64,000 bases of DNA, taken from positions 1-64,000 of the forward strand of contig NZ_SWFP01000006.1 of NCBI RefSeq assembly GCF_005869225.1, in the 5' to 3' direction. Under the pieces are notes generated by a model. That model was given only the letters and a program-made list of their open reading frames with translations, made no database searches and had not been told where the DNA came from. This DNA comes from Dyadobacter bucti. GTDB lineage: Bacteria; Bacteroidota; Bacteroidia; Cytophagales; Spirosomataceae. How positions within the stretch are numbered: the stretch's first letter is position 1; each line of letters starts with the position of its first letter. Of this stretch, positions 8,274 to 18,027 are shown piece after piece. Made by a program: the position numbers and the translations under genes.

Positions 8274-11200
8274 TCAAGGCTTCAGTATGCGCTGAACGGC
8301 ACTCAGGTTGCCATTTTTCACTTTGATCAGATACAATCCGGAGGGATAGCCTGATAGATTGAACTGCGTGGTTTTTTGGCGGATCTGTTTAACTGATCTC
8401 GACCGACCGTTCATATCAATGAGTTCTATGGTGGCCTCTTTTGGAGAAACAGGAATATTTAGTTCAATGGTACATTGCGTTTCTTCAATCAGGGTAGGAT
8501 AGACCTTTACCCAATTGGAAGGTGTTGATGGTTCAATGCCCAATATAGGGTCTACCTGTACCCGGGCTGAACCTGCTCCTTTCCCGATGCCACATCCGTT
8601 TTCAGCTTGTTTAACAGTATAAATTGTAGTGGTTTGGGGGCTGATTTCGAAGGAATAAGGTGAAATAGCCGCAGTAATCAATGAGTCTTTTGTACCATTG
8701 GCCAATGTGAATGTCCAGGGCGATTTCCCTATGAATTCAACCTTAAGTGTCGCGCTTTCGCCTACGAGAATTGTCTGCGCGCCGGTGATTGTTCCAATTG
8801 GTAGCGGACTTGCCGTAATGGTTATGGCGCTCACACTGCCTTTTATCGTATAGTCAGGATCTGTTCCCGAGCTGATCACCCTCACAAAATAACTGCCTCC
8901 TGTGGTGGTATCAGGAAAAGTAGCTGTTACCTGGTTTGCCGTTGCCACAGAGTTAATGGTGTAAAATTTGCCATCCACGTTTTCCGGTGAAATCTGCACT
9001 TTAAATGTATTTCCCGGAGGAAAATCACCCGATTGCTGGAATGGCAGGGTAAAGGTTTTTCCAGCACAAACTTCTGCAACTGATGGATTACCCGAGCTGA
9101 TAGTCGGAACCTTGACAGTTACGACAGCGCTTCCGATGGGTAATCCTTTACCGCATGCGTTGGAAACTTCCGTTACCCTGTAGGTAGTAGTAACCGCCGG
9201 CTTCACCTGTACAGGCTGCGTTTCCTGCTCGGTTGTATCTGTAATGCCGTTTGACAAAACATATCCCCACGGACCATCTCCGGTAAATTTCAAGGATATT
9301 GTAGCCGTTTGTCCGAGATCAATATTCGAGTTGCCCGAAATAGTCGCCGAAGGCAGTGACTTGATATGAATCTTGATTTCTTCTTTCGGACTCTCGCAGC
9401 CATTTGTGCCAGTCTGCGTTACATAAAATGAGTAATCCTGTACTTTTTCGGTAAAAGGCGTAAACGGAACACCTTGCCAGTCAACACCATTTGCTTCGCG
9501 GTACCATTTTAAGATCGTTCCGGTCGCATCAAGAACCGGTGCCACTTCATTTTGGCAATATGCCAGGTAGGTCGTAGTGGCAGGTTTAGGGGTTGTATTG
9601 ATTTTCACGTCTATTTTGGCACGGTCACCGATACATCCTTCTAGAGTTTGCGCCACATAAAAAGAAGTGGTCCCGCCGGTTTCAGTGGAAGGTACCGGAG
9701 CCACAGCGGAAGATGTACCGCCTGTTGCGTCAGTACCGTACCAGTTAAGTGTGGCAGTAGCCAACGGTGTGGCGGTCAGAGGTTGTGCCGGCAAAAACTG
9801 GCAGTATTCGATCAGCGGCTTGTCTACACCAGGGAGTGCTGGCAACGGTTTTACCCGGATTTTCTGACTAACCCTCTCAGAACTCTCACATCCTTTTGCT
9901 GTAACCTGAGTAACATAAAAGGTGGAAGTTGCAGCTGTTTTAAGATTGATTGACGGTGCGGTTTTGGATGGAGTTCCGCCGGTGGCAGCTGTGTACCAGT
10001 TAAGTGTATTTCCGGTGGTGGCCTTTACAGGAAAAGAATAATTTTCATTCTCTCTTTCCTGACATAAAACCTCATTTGTAAGTGTCACGGCTGCTGGTAT
10101 CGGATTTACAACAACATCGATTTTGGCGCGAGGACTTTCACAACCTGTTACAGTCTGGCTTACATAATAGCTGGTTGTGCCGGCAGTGGTCGTTTGCGGG
10201 GTCGGGGCAGTTGCAAAACTTGCGCCCCCCGTAGCAACAGTATACCATTTTAATGCGGTACCGGTTGCTGTCAACGCAGTAGCTTTAACGTTCTGGCAAT
10301 ATGGATCAGGAGCTGTAACTACCGGAGCCGCAGTAGCTTTCACTACAATCGAAACTGCTTGTCTAGCGCTTTCGCATCCACTAACCGTTTGGCTTACGTA
10401 ATAGGTCTTTGTACCGGCAGTTTCAGTGTCTGGGGTTGGCACAGTAGCCGATCCCACTCCACCAGTTTCATTTTTGTACCAAAGTAAGCCTGTCTTAGGT
10501 GTTACGGCATTCGATAAAACGGTTGCCGGTACATTGGCATCTAAACACACAGCTGCAATTACACCAACCGTTGGCTTGGGAATAACCTTACAGGTTACAA
10601 CGACGTCAATTTTAGCACGCGGGCTTTCACATACACCGATAGTTTGGCTCACGTAATAGGAAGTTTCTCCGTCACTCGTTGTTGATGGCGTAGGAGCTGT
10701 ACCGGAACGGGTTCCTCCCGTTTCGTTCGTACCATACCAATTGAGCGTCCCGCCACTTGAAGCGGTAGCTTTTAAAGCAATTGCGGCATCTCCGACAAAA
10801 TAATTCACCGGTGAAACAACGGTGGGCTTGGCCGGTGCAACACATGCATTAACAGTTACGATCAATTCAGTTTTTGCGCTTTCACATCCGCCTACAGTCT
10901 GTGTCACAAAGTAACTTCTGCTGCCGACGGCGGTTGTCGAAGGGGTGGGTGCAGAAGCAAGCGGTGTTGTACCACCTAATGTTTCATACCATTTAAATGT
11001 AGCGCCCGTGACACCTGTCGCTGTTAATACCGTTGCCGTTTCACCTACTGTGTAGGTCTTATTTGTAACGGTGGGTTTAGCCGGCGGCGCGCATGATACA
11101 ACCACATCAATCTTCGTCCTTGCACTTTCGCATCCGTCAACAATGCGGGATACCCAGTAACTTGTTGTTCCGGCAGCGGTTGTTTCTGGTGTAGGCGCGG

Positions 11201-11933
11201 TTGTTTCACCTGTGCCGCCGGTAGCCTGCTTATACCAGTGCAAACCGGTTGTCGGAGTTGCGGTCAAAGGATCAGCATCGTCTCCGACAGTATATGTTTT
11301 ATTGGTAGCAGTAGGAGCTGCAACAGTAGGACAGTTAACAATCACGTCGATCTTTGCCCGCTCGCTTTCACAAGTCGCAATGGTCTGCGTCACATAATAG
11401 CTGGTTGTTCCTACTGTGGTTGTCTGAGGTGTTGGCACGGTTTCCAACTCGGTTCCGCCGGTGGCGTCTTTATACCATTTCAGGTTGGTACCGGTAGCAT
11501 CGAGTACTTCAGCTACTGCGCCTTTTGTATAAACCACATCATCAGTTCCGGTAGGAGGGCCGGGCACTGCATTTACTTTCAGAGCTGCACTGGCGGAACC
11601 TGTAACCGCCGGGGTTACGGAAATAACCCGCACTTTATATGCCGCTCCGGCTGCTGTGGCAGACGGTATCGTTACGTTAATGGGTGTTGCAGTGCCGGTC
11701 CCGAGAGTGGCAGGAGAACCAAATGTTCCTGCTGCATTTGAAAGCTGAACAGTGAAAACAGTACCGGAAGCAAATGTTCCGGTTGTGGTAAATGCGACTG
11801 AGATGTCGCTTCCGGCACAGACTGTTGTGGGTGTAACAAGCCCTGTGGTGATAGTTTGGGCTAGTGAAGAAACTATTCCAAAAATGGTGGCTATGCAGGT
11901 AAAAACTCCTTTTTTAATAAATGTTTTTTTCAT
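8274..11933 (-). CDS. Secreted multi-repeat Ig-like adhesin-type protein with T9SS sorting domain
   Basis: This 1219-residue protein starts with a signal peptide (MKKTFIKKGVFTCIATIFG, cleavage near SLAQ). It then carries nine copies of an about 80-residue Ig-like unit, each with a LNWY or LKWY strand, a TTPSTT-like turn and the ending GCES-R-KIDVVV. Two further bacterial Ig-like modules with SGNSNIDLGQ or TGAQTILVGE starts follow. The last 80 residues (VKVYPTLIEE ... LSGYPSGLYLIKV) are a T9SS type A C-terminal sorting domain, so it should be exported and anchored or released by the type IX system. Repeats like these are typical of large Cytophagales surface proteins. Binding partner is unknown. 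The repeats are similar at DNA level and could recombine. Confidence 0.85.
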   Translation of the reverse strand: MKKTFIKKGVFTCIATIFGIVSSLAQTITTGLVTPTTVCAGSDISVAFTTTGTFASGTVFTVQLSNAAGTFGSPATLGTGTATPINVTIPSATAAGAAYKVRVISVTPAVTGSASAALKVNAVPGPPTGTDDVVYTKGAVAEVLDATGTNLKWYKDATGGTELETVPTPQTTTVGTTSYYVTQTIATCESERAKIDVIVNCPTVAAPTATNKTYTVGDDADPLTATPTTGLHWYKQATGGTGETTAPTPETTAAGTTSYWVSRIVDGCESARTKIDVVVSCAPPAKPTVTNKTYTVGETATVLTATGVTGATFKWYETLGGTTPLASAPTPSTTAVGSRSYFVTQTVGGCESAKTELIVTVNACVAPAKPTVVSPVNYFVGDAAIALKATASSGGTLNWYGTNETGGTRSGTAPTPSTTSDGETSYYVSQTIGVCESPRAKIDVVVTCKVIPKPTVGVIAAVCLDANVPATVLSNAVTPKTGLLWYKNETGGVGSATVPTPDTETAGTKTYYVSQTVSGCESARQAVSIVVKATAAPVVTAPDPYCQNVKATALTATGTALKWYTVATGGASFATAPTPQTTTAGTTSYYVSQTVTGCESPRAKIDVVVNPIPAAVTLTNEVLCQERENENYSFPVKATTGNTLNWYTAATGGTPSKTAPSINLKTAATSTFYVTQVTAKGCESSERVSQKIRVKPLPALPGVDKPLIEYCQFLPAQPLTATPLATATLNWYGTDATGGTSSAVAPVPSTETGGTTSFYVAQTLEGCIGDRAKIDVKINTTPKPATTTYLAYCQNEVAPVLDATGTILKWYREANGVDWQGVPFTPFTEKVQDYSFYVTQTGTNGCESPKEEIKIHIKSLPSATISGNSNIDLGQTATISLKFTGDGPWGYVLSNGITDTTEQETQPVQVKPAVTTTYRVTEVSNACGKGLPIGSAVVTVKVPTISSGNPSVAEVCAGKTFTLPFQQSGDFPPGNTFKVQISPENVDGKFYTINSVATANQVTATFPDTTTGGSYFVRVISSGTDPDYTIKGSVSAITITASPLPIGTITGAQTILVGESATLKVEFIGKSPWTFTLANGTKDSLITAAISPYSFEISPQTTTIYTVKQAENGCGIGKGAGSARVQVDPILGIEPSTPSNWVKVYPTLIEETQCTIELNIPVSPKEATIELIDMNGRSRSVKQIRQKTTQFNLSGYPSGLYLIKVKNGNLSAVQRILKP

Positions 11934-12009
11934 GTATCTGTCTAAATATCTTTCCGCTACCGATTGACTGGTAAAGTTAGAGATATTTTTTAAATACCTT
12001 CCACCACAT

Positions 12010-15000
12010 TTAATGTACCTCGCTCTTACGTTCGATCAGCGAACTATATACAACATCCTGTATTTTTCTTCGGGTACGCTGCGTAGTAATATTTGTGTTT
12101 TCGGGATCAGGGTTTACCCTGTTGGACAAAAATACGAACACAAGATCTTCTTCTGGATCTACCCAAACCATGGTTCCCGTAAAGCCGGTATGACCAAACG
12201 AATTCACAGAAGCCTGAGCCGATACATAAGAGCTGTTTCCATCCAGAGGGGTCTTGTCCCAGCCTAAGCCTCTGTGGTGGGACTCATCATAAACTCTTGA
12301 AAACAAGGGGACGGTAGCGGCCTGATAGAACTTTGTGCCTCCGTAATTTCCTTTCCAGAGGTTCATCTGAAAAAGTACCGCCAGGTCACGGGCAGTACCG
12401 AACAATCCTGCATGGCCGGAAACCCCTCCAACTACAGCTGCCATCTGGTCATGCACGGTACCCTGAAGCAATTGACCGCGGAACCGGTAATCCTGCTCGG
12501 TCGGCGCAATCTGTTTTTCTGAGAAGCGGCGCAACGGGTTAAAACCAAGATAGGACAAGCCGAGCGGTTCATAAATATTGGACGAAACAAAAATATCCAG
12601 GGGCTGGCCAGTGACCTTTTCAACGATTTTTTGTAAAGTCAGAAACCCGAGATCGCTGTACAGATATCCGTATCCGGCCCGCTCTTTTCTGTTATTCATA
12701 GGCGATTGTACCACCCATTTCCAGACGGAATCCCGCAATGCACCTTTTGCAAAAAGCTTAGGCGCCACCTGCAGATAGTAGGAAGTATCGGCTTTCGAAC
12801 TGTAATATTCAGGAAGCAAGCCGCCGGCACTGGTTTTTGTTCTTTCCCATAATGAGGGGTAAAACGATATCATCCCCGACCTATGCAGCAAAAGGTCGCG
12901 AACCGTAAAATTTTGCTTGCTGGTACCGGAAAGTTCAGGGAGATATATTGAAGCTTTTGCATCAAGATCAATTTGCTGGCGATCGTAGAGCAACATAATA
13001 GCCTGTAACGTAGCCGAAACTTTGGTCAGCGAAGCCAGGTCGTAAATCGTTTCAGGAGTAACACGTTCGGCTGTCCGGTAGTTAAGGCCGCCGAATTGTT
13101 TTTCATAAATAATTTTACCTCTTCTTGCCACCAAAACTTCGCAACCCGGAAACACGCGGTCGTCCACAGCTGCGGTGGCGATCTGATCGATTTTCTTTAA
13201 CATCAAACCGTCCATACCCACGCTCTCCGGTGTTCCAAAGGCAATCCGGTTCACAGATTTAGTACTGACCCCACTGCCGGATTTATAGCCAAGTACCGAA
13301 ACAGGCAGCCTTCCCTGCGATTCCAGCGCTCCGAAAATGATCTGAGGTACAATTTCCTGCTGGTCCCGGCCATCCTGGCTGGCGCAGATCAAAGCATCGG
13401 TTTCGGGGAAATATTGGATACTATAAGGCGTACCGAACAAGCAAAGAATCACTTTTTTGCCCTGCTGTTTCAGCTGACCTACAAAATCCGTCATGCCCGT
13501 AGTGATACCGTAGTTCCTGCGCGGATTTGACGAAATTCCATGCACATCTACCACTACTGTGTTGTAGGATTCAAGGTAGCCGAGCATCTCTGTGATCTGT
13601 TCCTGGCTAGAAGGGCCGTCATAGAAAGTAAAAGACCGGGTAGGTTTATATATCGAAAGCATTCGCTGAAAAGATGAGCTGCTACCTTCACCCATACTTA
13701 CCGAAGCCATTTTAAGGTCTGTTACCGAACCTATCGGCAGGATACCGTTATCATTTTTGACTACAGTTACCGAAGCTTCGCAAAGTTCGCGGTAAAGCTC
13801 CTTGCTGCTTTCATTGTTCAGGTCTGTGTAAAGATTGGTCGTATCAACCGGCTTATACCTGCTAAGCCCGGCCCAGTATTTCGCCTGAAGGATTCTTTTG
13901 ACTTTATCATCAATGATCTTTTCACTGATAATCCTCTGATTGATAGCATCTTTGATTTTTGCCACAGTTTCTGCTATGCTTTCCGGATAGAGCAGCACGT
14001 CGTTTCCGGCTACCAATGCTTTCAAATTCACTTCGGCGGCACGACCGGTTTTGAGCACGCCTTTCATATTCATGGCATCTGTAAATACCAGCCCGCGAAA
14101 ACCAAGATCTTTTCTTAAAAGGCCGGTGATGACTTTTTCCGACAAAGAACTTGCAAGATTTGGTGTATTATCCAGAGCGGGTATGTATAAATGGCCGCTC
14201 AATACACCCATCAGGCTATCTGCGATCATATGTCTGTAAGGGTACAGATCCGTTTCCTTCATTTGCTCGGCGGAATGACCAAGCACAGGCAGGGTAAAAT
14301 GTGAGTCGGCGTCGGTATCGCCATGTCCTGGAAAATGTTTGGCAGTGGCAATGACCCGGTTGTGTTGCAGGCCTTTCATATAGGCAATTGCCTTGCGTGT
14401 AACATTCTCTCTGTCTTCGCCAAAAGAACGTATACCGATCACCGGGTTAGCCGGATTGCTGTTGATATCAGAAACCGGCGCGAAATTGATATGAATACCC
14501 AGGCGTGCGCATTGTTTTGCAATATCACTGCCCATACGGTATACGAGCTCATCGTCCTGGATGGAGCCGAGCACCATTTGTTTAGGGAATGAAATAGTGC
14601 TGTCGAGCCGCATGCCCAGTCCCCACTCCCCGTCAATGCCGATGAAAAGCGGGATATTCGAAATTGACTGGTACCTGTTGGTGAGCTGGGCCTGGCCCAG
14701 GGGACCGCCCTGAAAGAAGATCAGCCCACCAATATGAAACTCATTGATCAGGCGATCGATATACCGATAGTGGGCCTCGTCCCGGTTGGAAAATGTAGCG
14801 ACCATAAAAAGCTGGCCGATCTTTTGCTCAATGGAAAGTGACTTCAACGTGCTGTCCACCCATTCGTTTTCGGGGAGCACCAGAACAGGATCAATGCGCT
14901 TTTTCGGCGCAATGGTCTTCTTCTCTGCCATAGCAGGAGCTTCCAGTTTGGTCGGTTTTGTTTTGATGGTAATAAGCTTCCAGGCAACGGAAACCACCGA

Positions 15001-15072
15001 GGTCAAAATAACCAGTACAACGATACCAACCACCAAACGAAACCGGTTGAACAACCAATTTTTCATATTCAA
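12010..15072 (-). CDS. Glycoside hydrolase family 3 fused to a serine beta-lactamase-type domain
   Basis: This 1020-residue protein is anchored by an N-terminal membrane helix (FRLVVGIVVLVILTSVVSVA). The first half is a GH3 beta-N-acetylglucosaminidase of NagZ type: FIGIDGEWGLGMRLD, then KHFPGHGDTDADSH with the His/Asp pair used as acid/base in NagZ, and VFTDAMNMKGV with the likely nucleophile Asp. A GH3 C-terminal sandwich-like region follows. The last 400 residues are a class C beta-lactamase/PBP4*-type hydrolase with SLTK (SxxK), YSD in the YxN position and HTGFTG in place of the KTG box. Such fusions are known in Bacteroidota and probably act on peptidoglycan fragments in the periplasm. 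Confidence 0.9.
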   Translation of the reverse strand: MNMKNWLFNRFRLVVGIVVLVILTSVVSVAWKLITIKTKPTKLEAPAMAEKKTIAPKKRIDPVLVLPENEWVDSTLKSLSIEQKIGQLFMVATFSNRDEAHYRYIDRLINEFHIGGLIFFQGGPLGQAQLTNRYQSISNIPLFIGIDGEWGLGMRLDSTISFPKQMVLGSIQDDELVYRMGSDIAKQCARLGIHINFAPVSDINSNPANPVIGIRSFGEDRENVTRKAIAYMKGLQHNRVIATAKHFPGHGDTDADSHFTLPVLGHSAEQMKETDLYPYRHMIADSLMGVLSGHLYIPALDNTPNLASSLSEKVITGLLRKDLGFRGLVFTDAMNMKGVLKTGRAAEVNLKALVAGNDVLLYPESIAETVAKIKDAINQRIISEKIIDDKVKRILQAKYWAGLSRYKPVDTTNLYTDLNNESSKELYRELCEASVTVVKNDNGILPIGSVTDLKMASVSMGEGSSSSFQRMLSIYKPTRSFTFYDGPSSQEQITEMLGYLESYNTVVVDVHGISSNPRRNYGITTGMTDFVGQLKQQGKKVILCLFGTPYSIQYFPETDALICASQDGRDQQEIVPQIIFGALESQGRLPVSVLGYKSGSGVSTKSVNRIAFGTPESVGMDGLMLKKIDQIATAAVDDRVFPGCEVLVARRGKIIYEKQFGGLNYRTAERVTPETIYDLASLTKVSATLQAIMLLYDRQQIDLDAKASIYLPELSGTSKQNFTVRDLLLHRSGMISFYPSLWERTKTSAGGLLPEYYSSKADTSYYLQVAPKLFAKGALRDSVWKWVVQSPMNNRKERAGYGYLYSDLGFLTLQKIVEKVTGQPLDIFVSSNIYEPLGLSYLGFNPLRRFSEKQIAPTEQDYRFRGQLLQGTVHDQMAAVVGGVSGHAGLFGTARDLAVLFQMNLWKGNYGGTKFYQAATVPLFSRVYDESHHRGLGWDKTPLDGNSSYVSAQASVNSFGHTGFTGTMVWVDPEEDLVFVFLSNRVNPDPENTNITTQRTRRKIQDVVYSSLIERKSEVH

Positions 15073-15255
15073 ATCACTGATATTAACGAGGGAATATTGG
15101 GCAATACTGCTTTCAACACGCTTATAATAGTTTAACCAAGGTTACAATAATAACACTTAAAATTTATCTTTAAATCCAAATAAATACTGTTTTAAGGCAA
15201 TTCTAATATTTGCTTTACGAATTATCCACTTAACAATTAGTTTGAATAGCCTATG

Positions 15256-15963
15256 TTAATTCGTCAGGTTTCGGAAAATTTCTTCCAGAGAATTTCCGGT
15301 TTGCCTGAGTGCATCCAGCGAACTATCGCTGACGACTTTTCCTTTGTTAATAATAATCACCCTGTCGCAAAGCGCTTCCACTTCCTGCATAATATGCGTG
15401 GAAAAAAGAACTGTTTTGTCTTTTCCCGCTGTGCGGATCACTTCCCTGATCTCCTGGATCTGGTTGGGGTCCAGGCCGGTCGTTGGCTCATCCAGGATCA
15501 GTACCGAAGGATCGTGCAGGAAAGACTGCGCAAGTCCTACCCGCTGACGGTATCCTTTTGAAAGCTGTCCTATTTTTTTTCGTTTTTCAACCTCCAGACC
15601 GCACATAGTAATAACTTCCTCCACTCTTGCCGTCAGTGCCGCACCCTTCATTCCATATAATTTTCCTGAAAAAAGCAGAAACTCCGTTACATACATATCC
15701 AGATAGAGCGGATTATGCTCTGGCAGATAGCCAATGGCTTTTCTGGCAGGCATAGACTGCTGCGTTACATCATAATCCGAAACCTTTGCCACACCTTCCG
15801 TTGGCTTCAGATAGCCCGTGAGAATTTTCATCGTAGTGGATTTCCCGGCTCCGTTTGGACCCAGGAAACCTACTATCTCCCCTTTTTTCAGGGAAAATGA
15901 AATTCCGTCAATAGCACGCTGCGATCCGTAGACTTTCGTAAGATTGGTGACTTCGATGGACAT
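15256..15963 (-). CDS. gldA: GldA-like ABC transporter ATP-binding protein
   Basis: This ABC ATPase has Walker A GPNGAGKST, Q-loop region YLPEHNPLY, signature LSKGYRQR, Walker B LILDEPTTGLDP and the switch histidine in FSTHIMQE. IGYLPEHNPLYLDMYVTEFL is characteristic of GldA, the ATPase of the GldAFG complex of gliding Bacteroidota. At 235 residues it is shorter than typical GldA (about 300), lacking the usual C-terminal extension. gldF and gldG are not adjacent, so the symbol is tentative and another ABC-2-type exporter is possible. Confidence 0.75.
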   Translation of the reverse strand: MSIEVTNLTKVYGSQRAIDGISFSLKKGEIVGFLGPNGAGKSTTMKILTGYLKPTEGVAKVSDYDVTQQSMPARKAIGYLPEHNPLYLDMYVTEFLLFSGKLYGMKGAALTARVEEVITMCGLEVEKRKKIGQLSKGYRQRVGLAQSFLHDPSVLILDEPTTGLDPNQIQEIREVIRTAGKDKTVLFSTHIMQEVEALCDRVIIINKGKVVSDSSLDALRQTGNSLEEIFRNLTN

Positions 15964-16011
15964 TTTTTAATGTGTGAATGAGTGAATTTTGAATGACTGA
16001 ATTTTTAAGTG

Positions 16012-17127
16012 TTAGACTTTTAGGAAGAGTTTGTTTCTGTATAATAGATACATAAATGCCCACTGGACTGCTATGAATGCGAAGACTTCTCCCAAGGCTT
16101 CTAGGGGTTCGGGTAAGTAACTTAATATTCCTCCAAACAACGCTTCGGCAGTAAAACCGAAATTGATAAAACTGCCTACCATATATATTACAATGGAGTT
16201 CATACCGATTACAACGAAGAACAGTGTCCACTTCCGGTAATTAAGCACGTCAACAATCCAATAGAACAAAGCCAGCAATAGTGTACTAAATCCTCCTGCG
16301 CAAAGCACAAACGAGCTCGTCCATAAATTCTTGTTGATAGGGAAAAAGTAATCCCAAACCAGGCACAGCAGCAGACTGACTATCCCTGCGAATATCAGGT
16401 AAACCACCTTGTTATTTTTAGAAATTAACTCTTCGCTTGTCCGCAAAAGCTCCCCTGCAAATATCCCCATTAACCCGGTTGCAATCGCCGGGATGGTTGA
16501 GACCAGGCCTTCCGGGTCATGTATCGTCTGGTGCAAACGTCCCGGTATTATCATTTTATCAATGTAGCTTGCCGGGTTACATTCAATCGTAAGCAGCCCG
16601 GCGCCGCAGCCCGGTACGGGAAAAAACACCATGAAGAGATAGTAGCCTATCAACAAGCCGGCAAACCAAATCCATCTGGCCCTTTTTCCGGTATATAAAT
16701 AAATGATCTGCGCAAACATGCCGGCCAATCCGATCCGTGCCAAAACGCTGGGATAGCGCATCCTGCTCCATTCTGTATGAAAAAGACCGTTATTATAAAT
16801 GATGCCGAGAATCACCAGAATAATACCACGCTGAATTACCTTTTTTACCAGGTCAGAAGCCGGGATACCTTTTTCCAGACGGCTGCCCAGAGAAAACGGG
16901 GTGGAGACACCCGCCATAAAAAGGAATGTAGGAAAAATCAGATCGTAAGCCCGGAAACCGTTCCAATCAGGATGTGTAAACTGGTGAGCGAGAAATATGG
17001 CCCAGGACCAACCCGTAACCTTTGCCAGTACTGCGAAAATCTCTTCGCCTCCTGAAATCCAAAACATGTCAAACCCGCGCAAAGTATCCAGCGACAGTAA
17101 CCTTTGCGAAGAAGAACTTTCTTTCAT
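16012..17127 (-). CDS. HGSNAT-like (DUF5009 type) multi-pass membrane protein
   Basis: The protein starts best at the ATG at 17127 (MKESSSSQRLLSLDTLRGFD); the LDTLRGFDM motif is the conserved N-terminus of this family, and a start at 17226 would add an atypical 33-residue hydrophobic stretch. About ten transmembrane helices follow. The family is related to eukaryotic heparan-alpha-glucosaminide N-acetyltransferase, which moves an acetyl group across a membrane onto amino sugars. In bacteria the substrate is mostly unknown, with cell-wall or glycan acetylation as a reasonable guess. It sits 48 bp upstream of the GldA-like gene on the same strand, so co-transcription is possible without implying a shared role. 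Confidence 0.8.
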   Translation of the reverse strand: MKESSSSQRLLSLDTLRGFDMFWISGGEEIFAVLAKVTGWSWAIFLAHQFTHPDWNGFRAYDLIFPTFLFMAGVSTPFSLGSRLEKGIPASDLVKKVIQRGIILVILGIIYNNGLFHTEWSRMRYPSVLARIGLAGMFAQIIYLYTGKRARWIWFAGLLIGYYLFMVFFPVPGCGAGLLTIECNPASYIDKMIIPGRLHQTIHDPEGLVSTIPAIATGLMGIFAGELLRTSEELISKNNKVVYLIFAGIVSLLLCLVWDYFFPINKNLWTSSFVLCAGGFSTLLLALFYWIVDVLNYRKWTLFFVVIGMNSIVIYMVGSFINFGFTAEALFGGILSYLPEPLEALGEVFAFIAVQWAFMYLLYRNKLFLKV

Positions 17128-17342
17128 CTGATAAATAAGGGTAAAAGGAAATAAAATTTGGAAAATATAGGATAGTTTAAAATAAAATCTAAATTTATTT
17201 ACTGGAAAGTTCGTAAAAAATACCATTCATACCGTTCAACGAAAGTACATTTATTTAAATAAACATATAAGTCGGGAGGATAATGAAAAAAATCCGGCAG
17301 GTTTTACAGGAGTATCCGCTGGTTTATATATTTCCGGGATAG

Positions 17343-17372
17343 TTGTCTGCGTTATTAGCATCAATATTTTTA
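17343..17372 (+). promoter_or_regulatory. Bacteroidota-type promoter of the lipoprotein gene
   Basis: TTG at 17343-17345, a 19-nt spacer and TATTTTTA at 17365-17372 match the consensus TTG-N19-TAnnTTTG except for the last base. The start codon at 17391 lies 18 nt beyond, giving a short leader. Confidence 0.55.
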
Positions 17373-17390
17373 ACACAGCAACTACGCCCC

Positions 17391-17801
17391 ATGAAAAAAT
17401 TATCGATAGTCTGTTTCCTCGCCGCCCTGCTCATTTTTACCGGCTGCGCGACATCCAATTCAACTTACAATTCCGGCCGGGACGATTCCTACCAATCGGA
17501 GGAAACGCTCGCCAAAAGTAAGCTCAATAATCGCAGACTTGAAAAAAATCTTGACAAGTTTGCCACCGAGCTTGGTCTCACGAAACGGCAGCAAAAGCAG
17601 CTTAAAAAAATTGACAGAAGATACGCCCGCATGGAAAGAAAACTTTCAAGGCGCAGCGATACCAAGCGACGTCATAAAAACAGACTAGCCGAGGAAAAGC
17701 GCCTGGAAATAATAGAAGTGCTCTCCCCTCAGCAGCAGGAAAAGCTTGAAGCACTCATGAAAAAAGGCAGATTCAGTTTTGACCAATGGTTTGGGAAATG
17801 A
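17391..17801 (+). CDS. Small lipoprotein with a charged helical C-terminus
   Basis: The 136-residue product begins with a lipoprotein signal peptide (MKKLSIVCFLAALLIFTGC, lipobox FTGC) starting at the ATG at 17391; an upstream ATG at 17343 falls on the -33 box. The mature part is very rich in Lys, Arg, Glu and Gln and forms long helices with LTKRQQKQLKKIDRRY and LSPQQQEKLEALM, resembling the LTxxQ repeats of Spy/CpxP-type periplasmic chaperones. A periplasmic or outer-membrane role is likely; the precise function is unknown. It has its own promoter-like element and is not obviously in an operon. Confidence 0.75.
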   Translation: MKKLSIVCFLAALLIFTGCATSNSTYNSGRDDSYQSEETLAKSKLNNRRLEKNLDKFATELGLTKRQQKQLKKIDRRYARMERKLSRRSDTKRRHKNRLAEEKRLEIIEVLSPQQQEKLEALMKKGRFSFDQWFGK

Positions 17802-17810
17802 AGGGGCTAC

Positions 17811-17901
17811 CGGCTATCAGCGGCCAAGTGTGTGTCATGTGTGGTCATGTATTGTCATTTATAGCAACATTAAATTTCCGATGGCCAAAAGCTGATAGCC
17901 G
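17811..17901. repeat. Long inverted repeat (11-bp arms plus inner arms)
   Basis: CGGCTATCAGC (17811-17821) is repeated exactly inverted at 17891-17901. Inner arms GGCCA (17822-17826) and TGGCC (17882-17886) extend the dyad. It lies 10 bp after the lipoprotein gene and may act as a terminator or be a decayed mobile repeat. Confidence 0.5.
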
Positions 17902-17921
17902 ACAGCCCAAAATCCTTTCAA

Positions 17922-18010
17922 ATCCAAAATGATTATAATTATTGTGGATTCAAATCCAAAAATATTATGGTTATTATGGATTACGATCCAAAATGATTAT
18001 AACTTTAATG
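17922..18010. repeat. Tandem 32-bp palindromic repeats upstream of the DUF4143 ATPase
   Basis: Units start exactly 32 bp apart at 17922, 17954 and 17986, each opening with ATCCAAAA. The first two are full and the third is partial. Each full unit is itself an imperfect palindrome (ATCCA...TGGAT). The array ends about 20 bp before the ATPase start, so it is well placed to act as an operator. Confidence 0.75.
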
Positions 18011-18027
18011 GGTAAAACCATCAGGTT

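Noticed and set aside
8274..11933. Regular DNA repeats on this stretch as a non-coding repeat array
   Set aside because: They are fully explained by the Ig-like repeats of one open gene.
17922..18010. 32-bp repeats as a CRISPR array
   Set aside because: Units are directly adjacent without spacers, and no cas genes are present.
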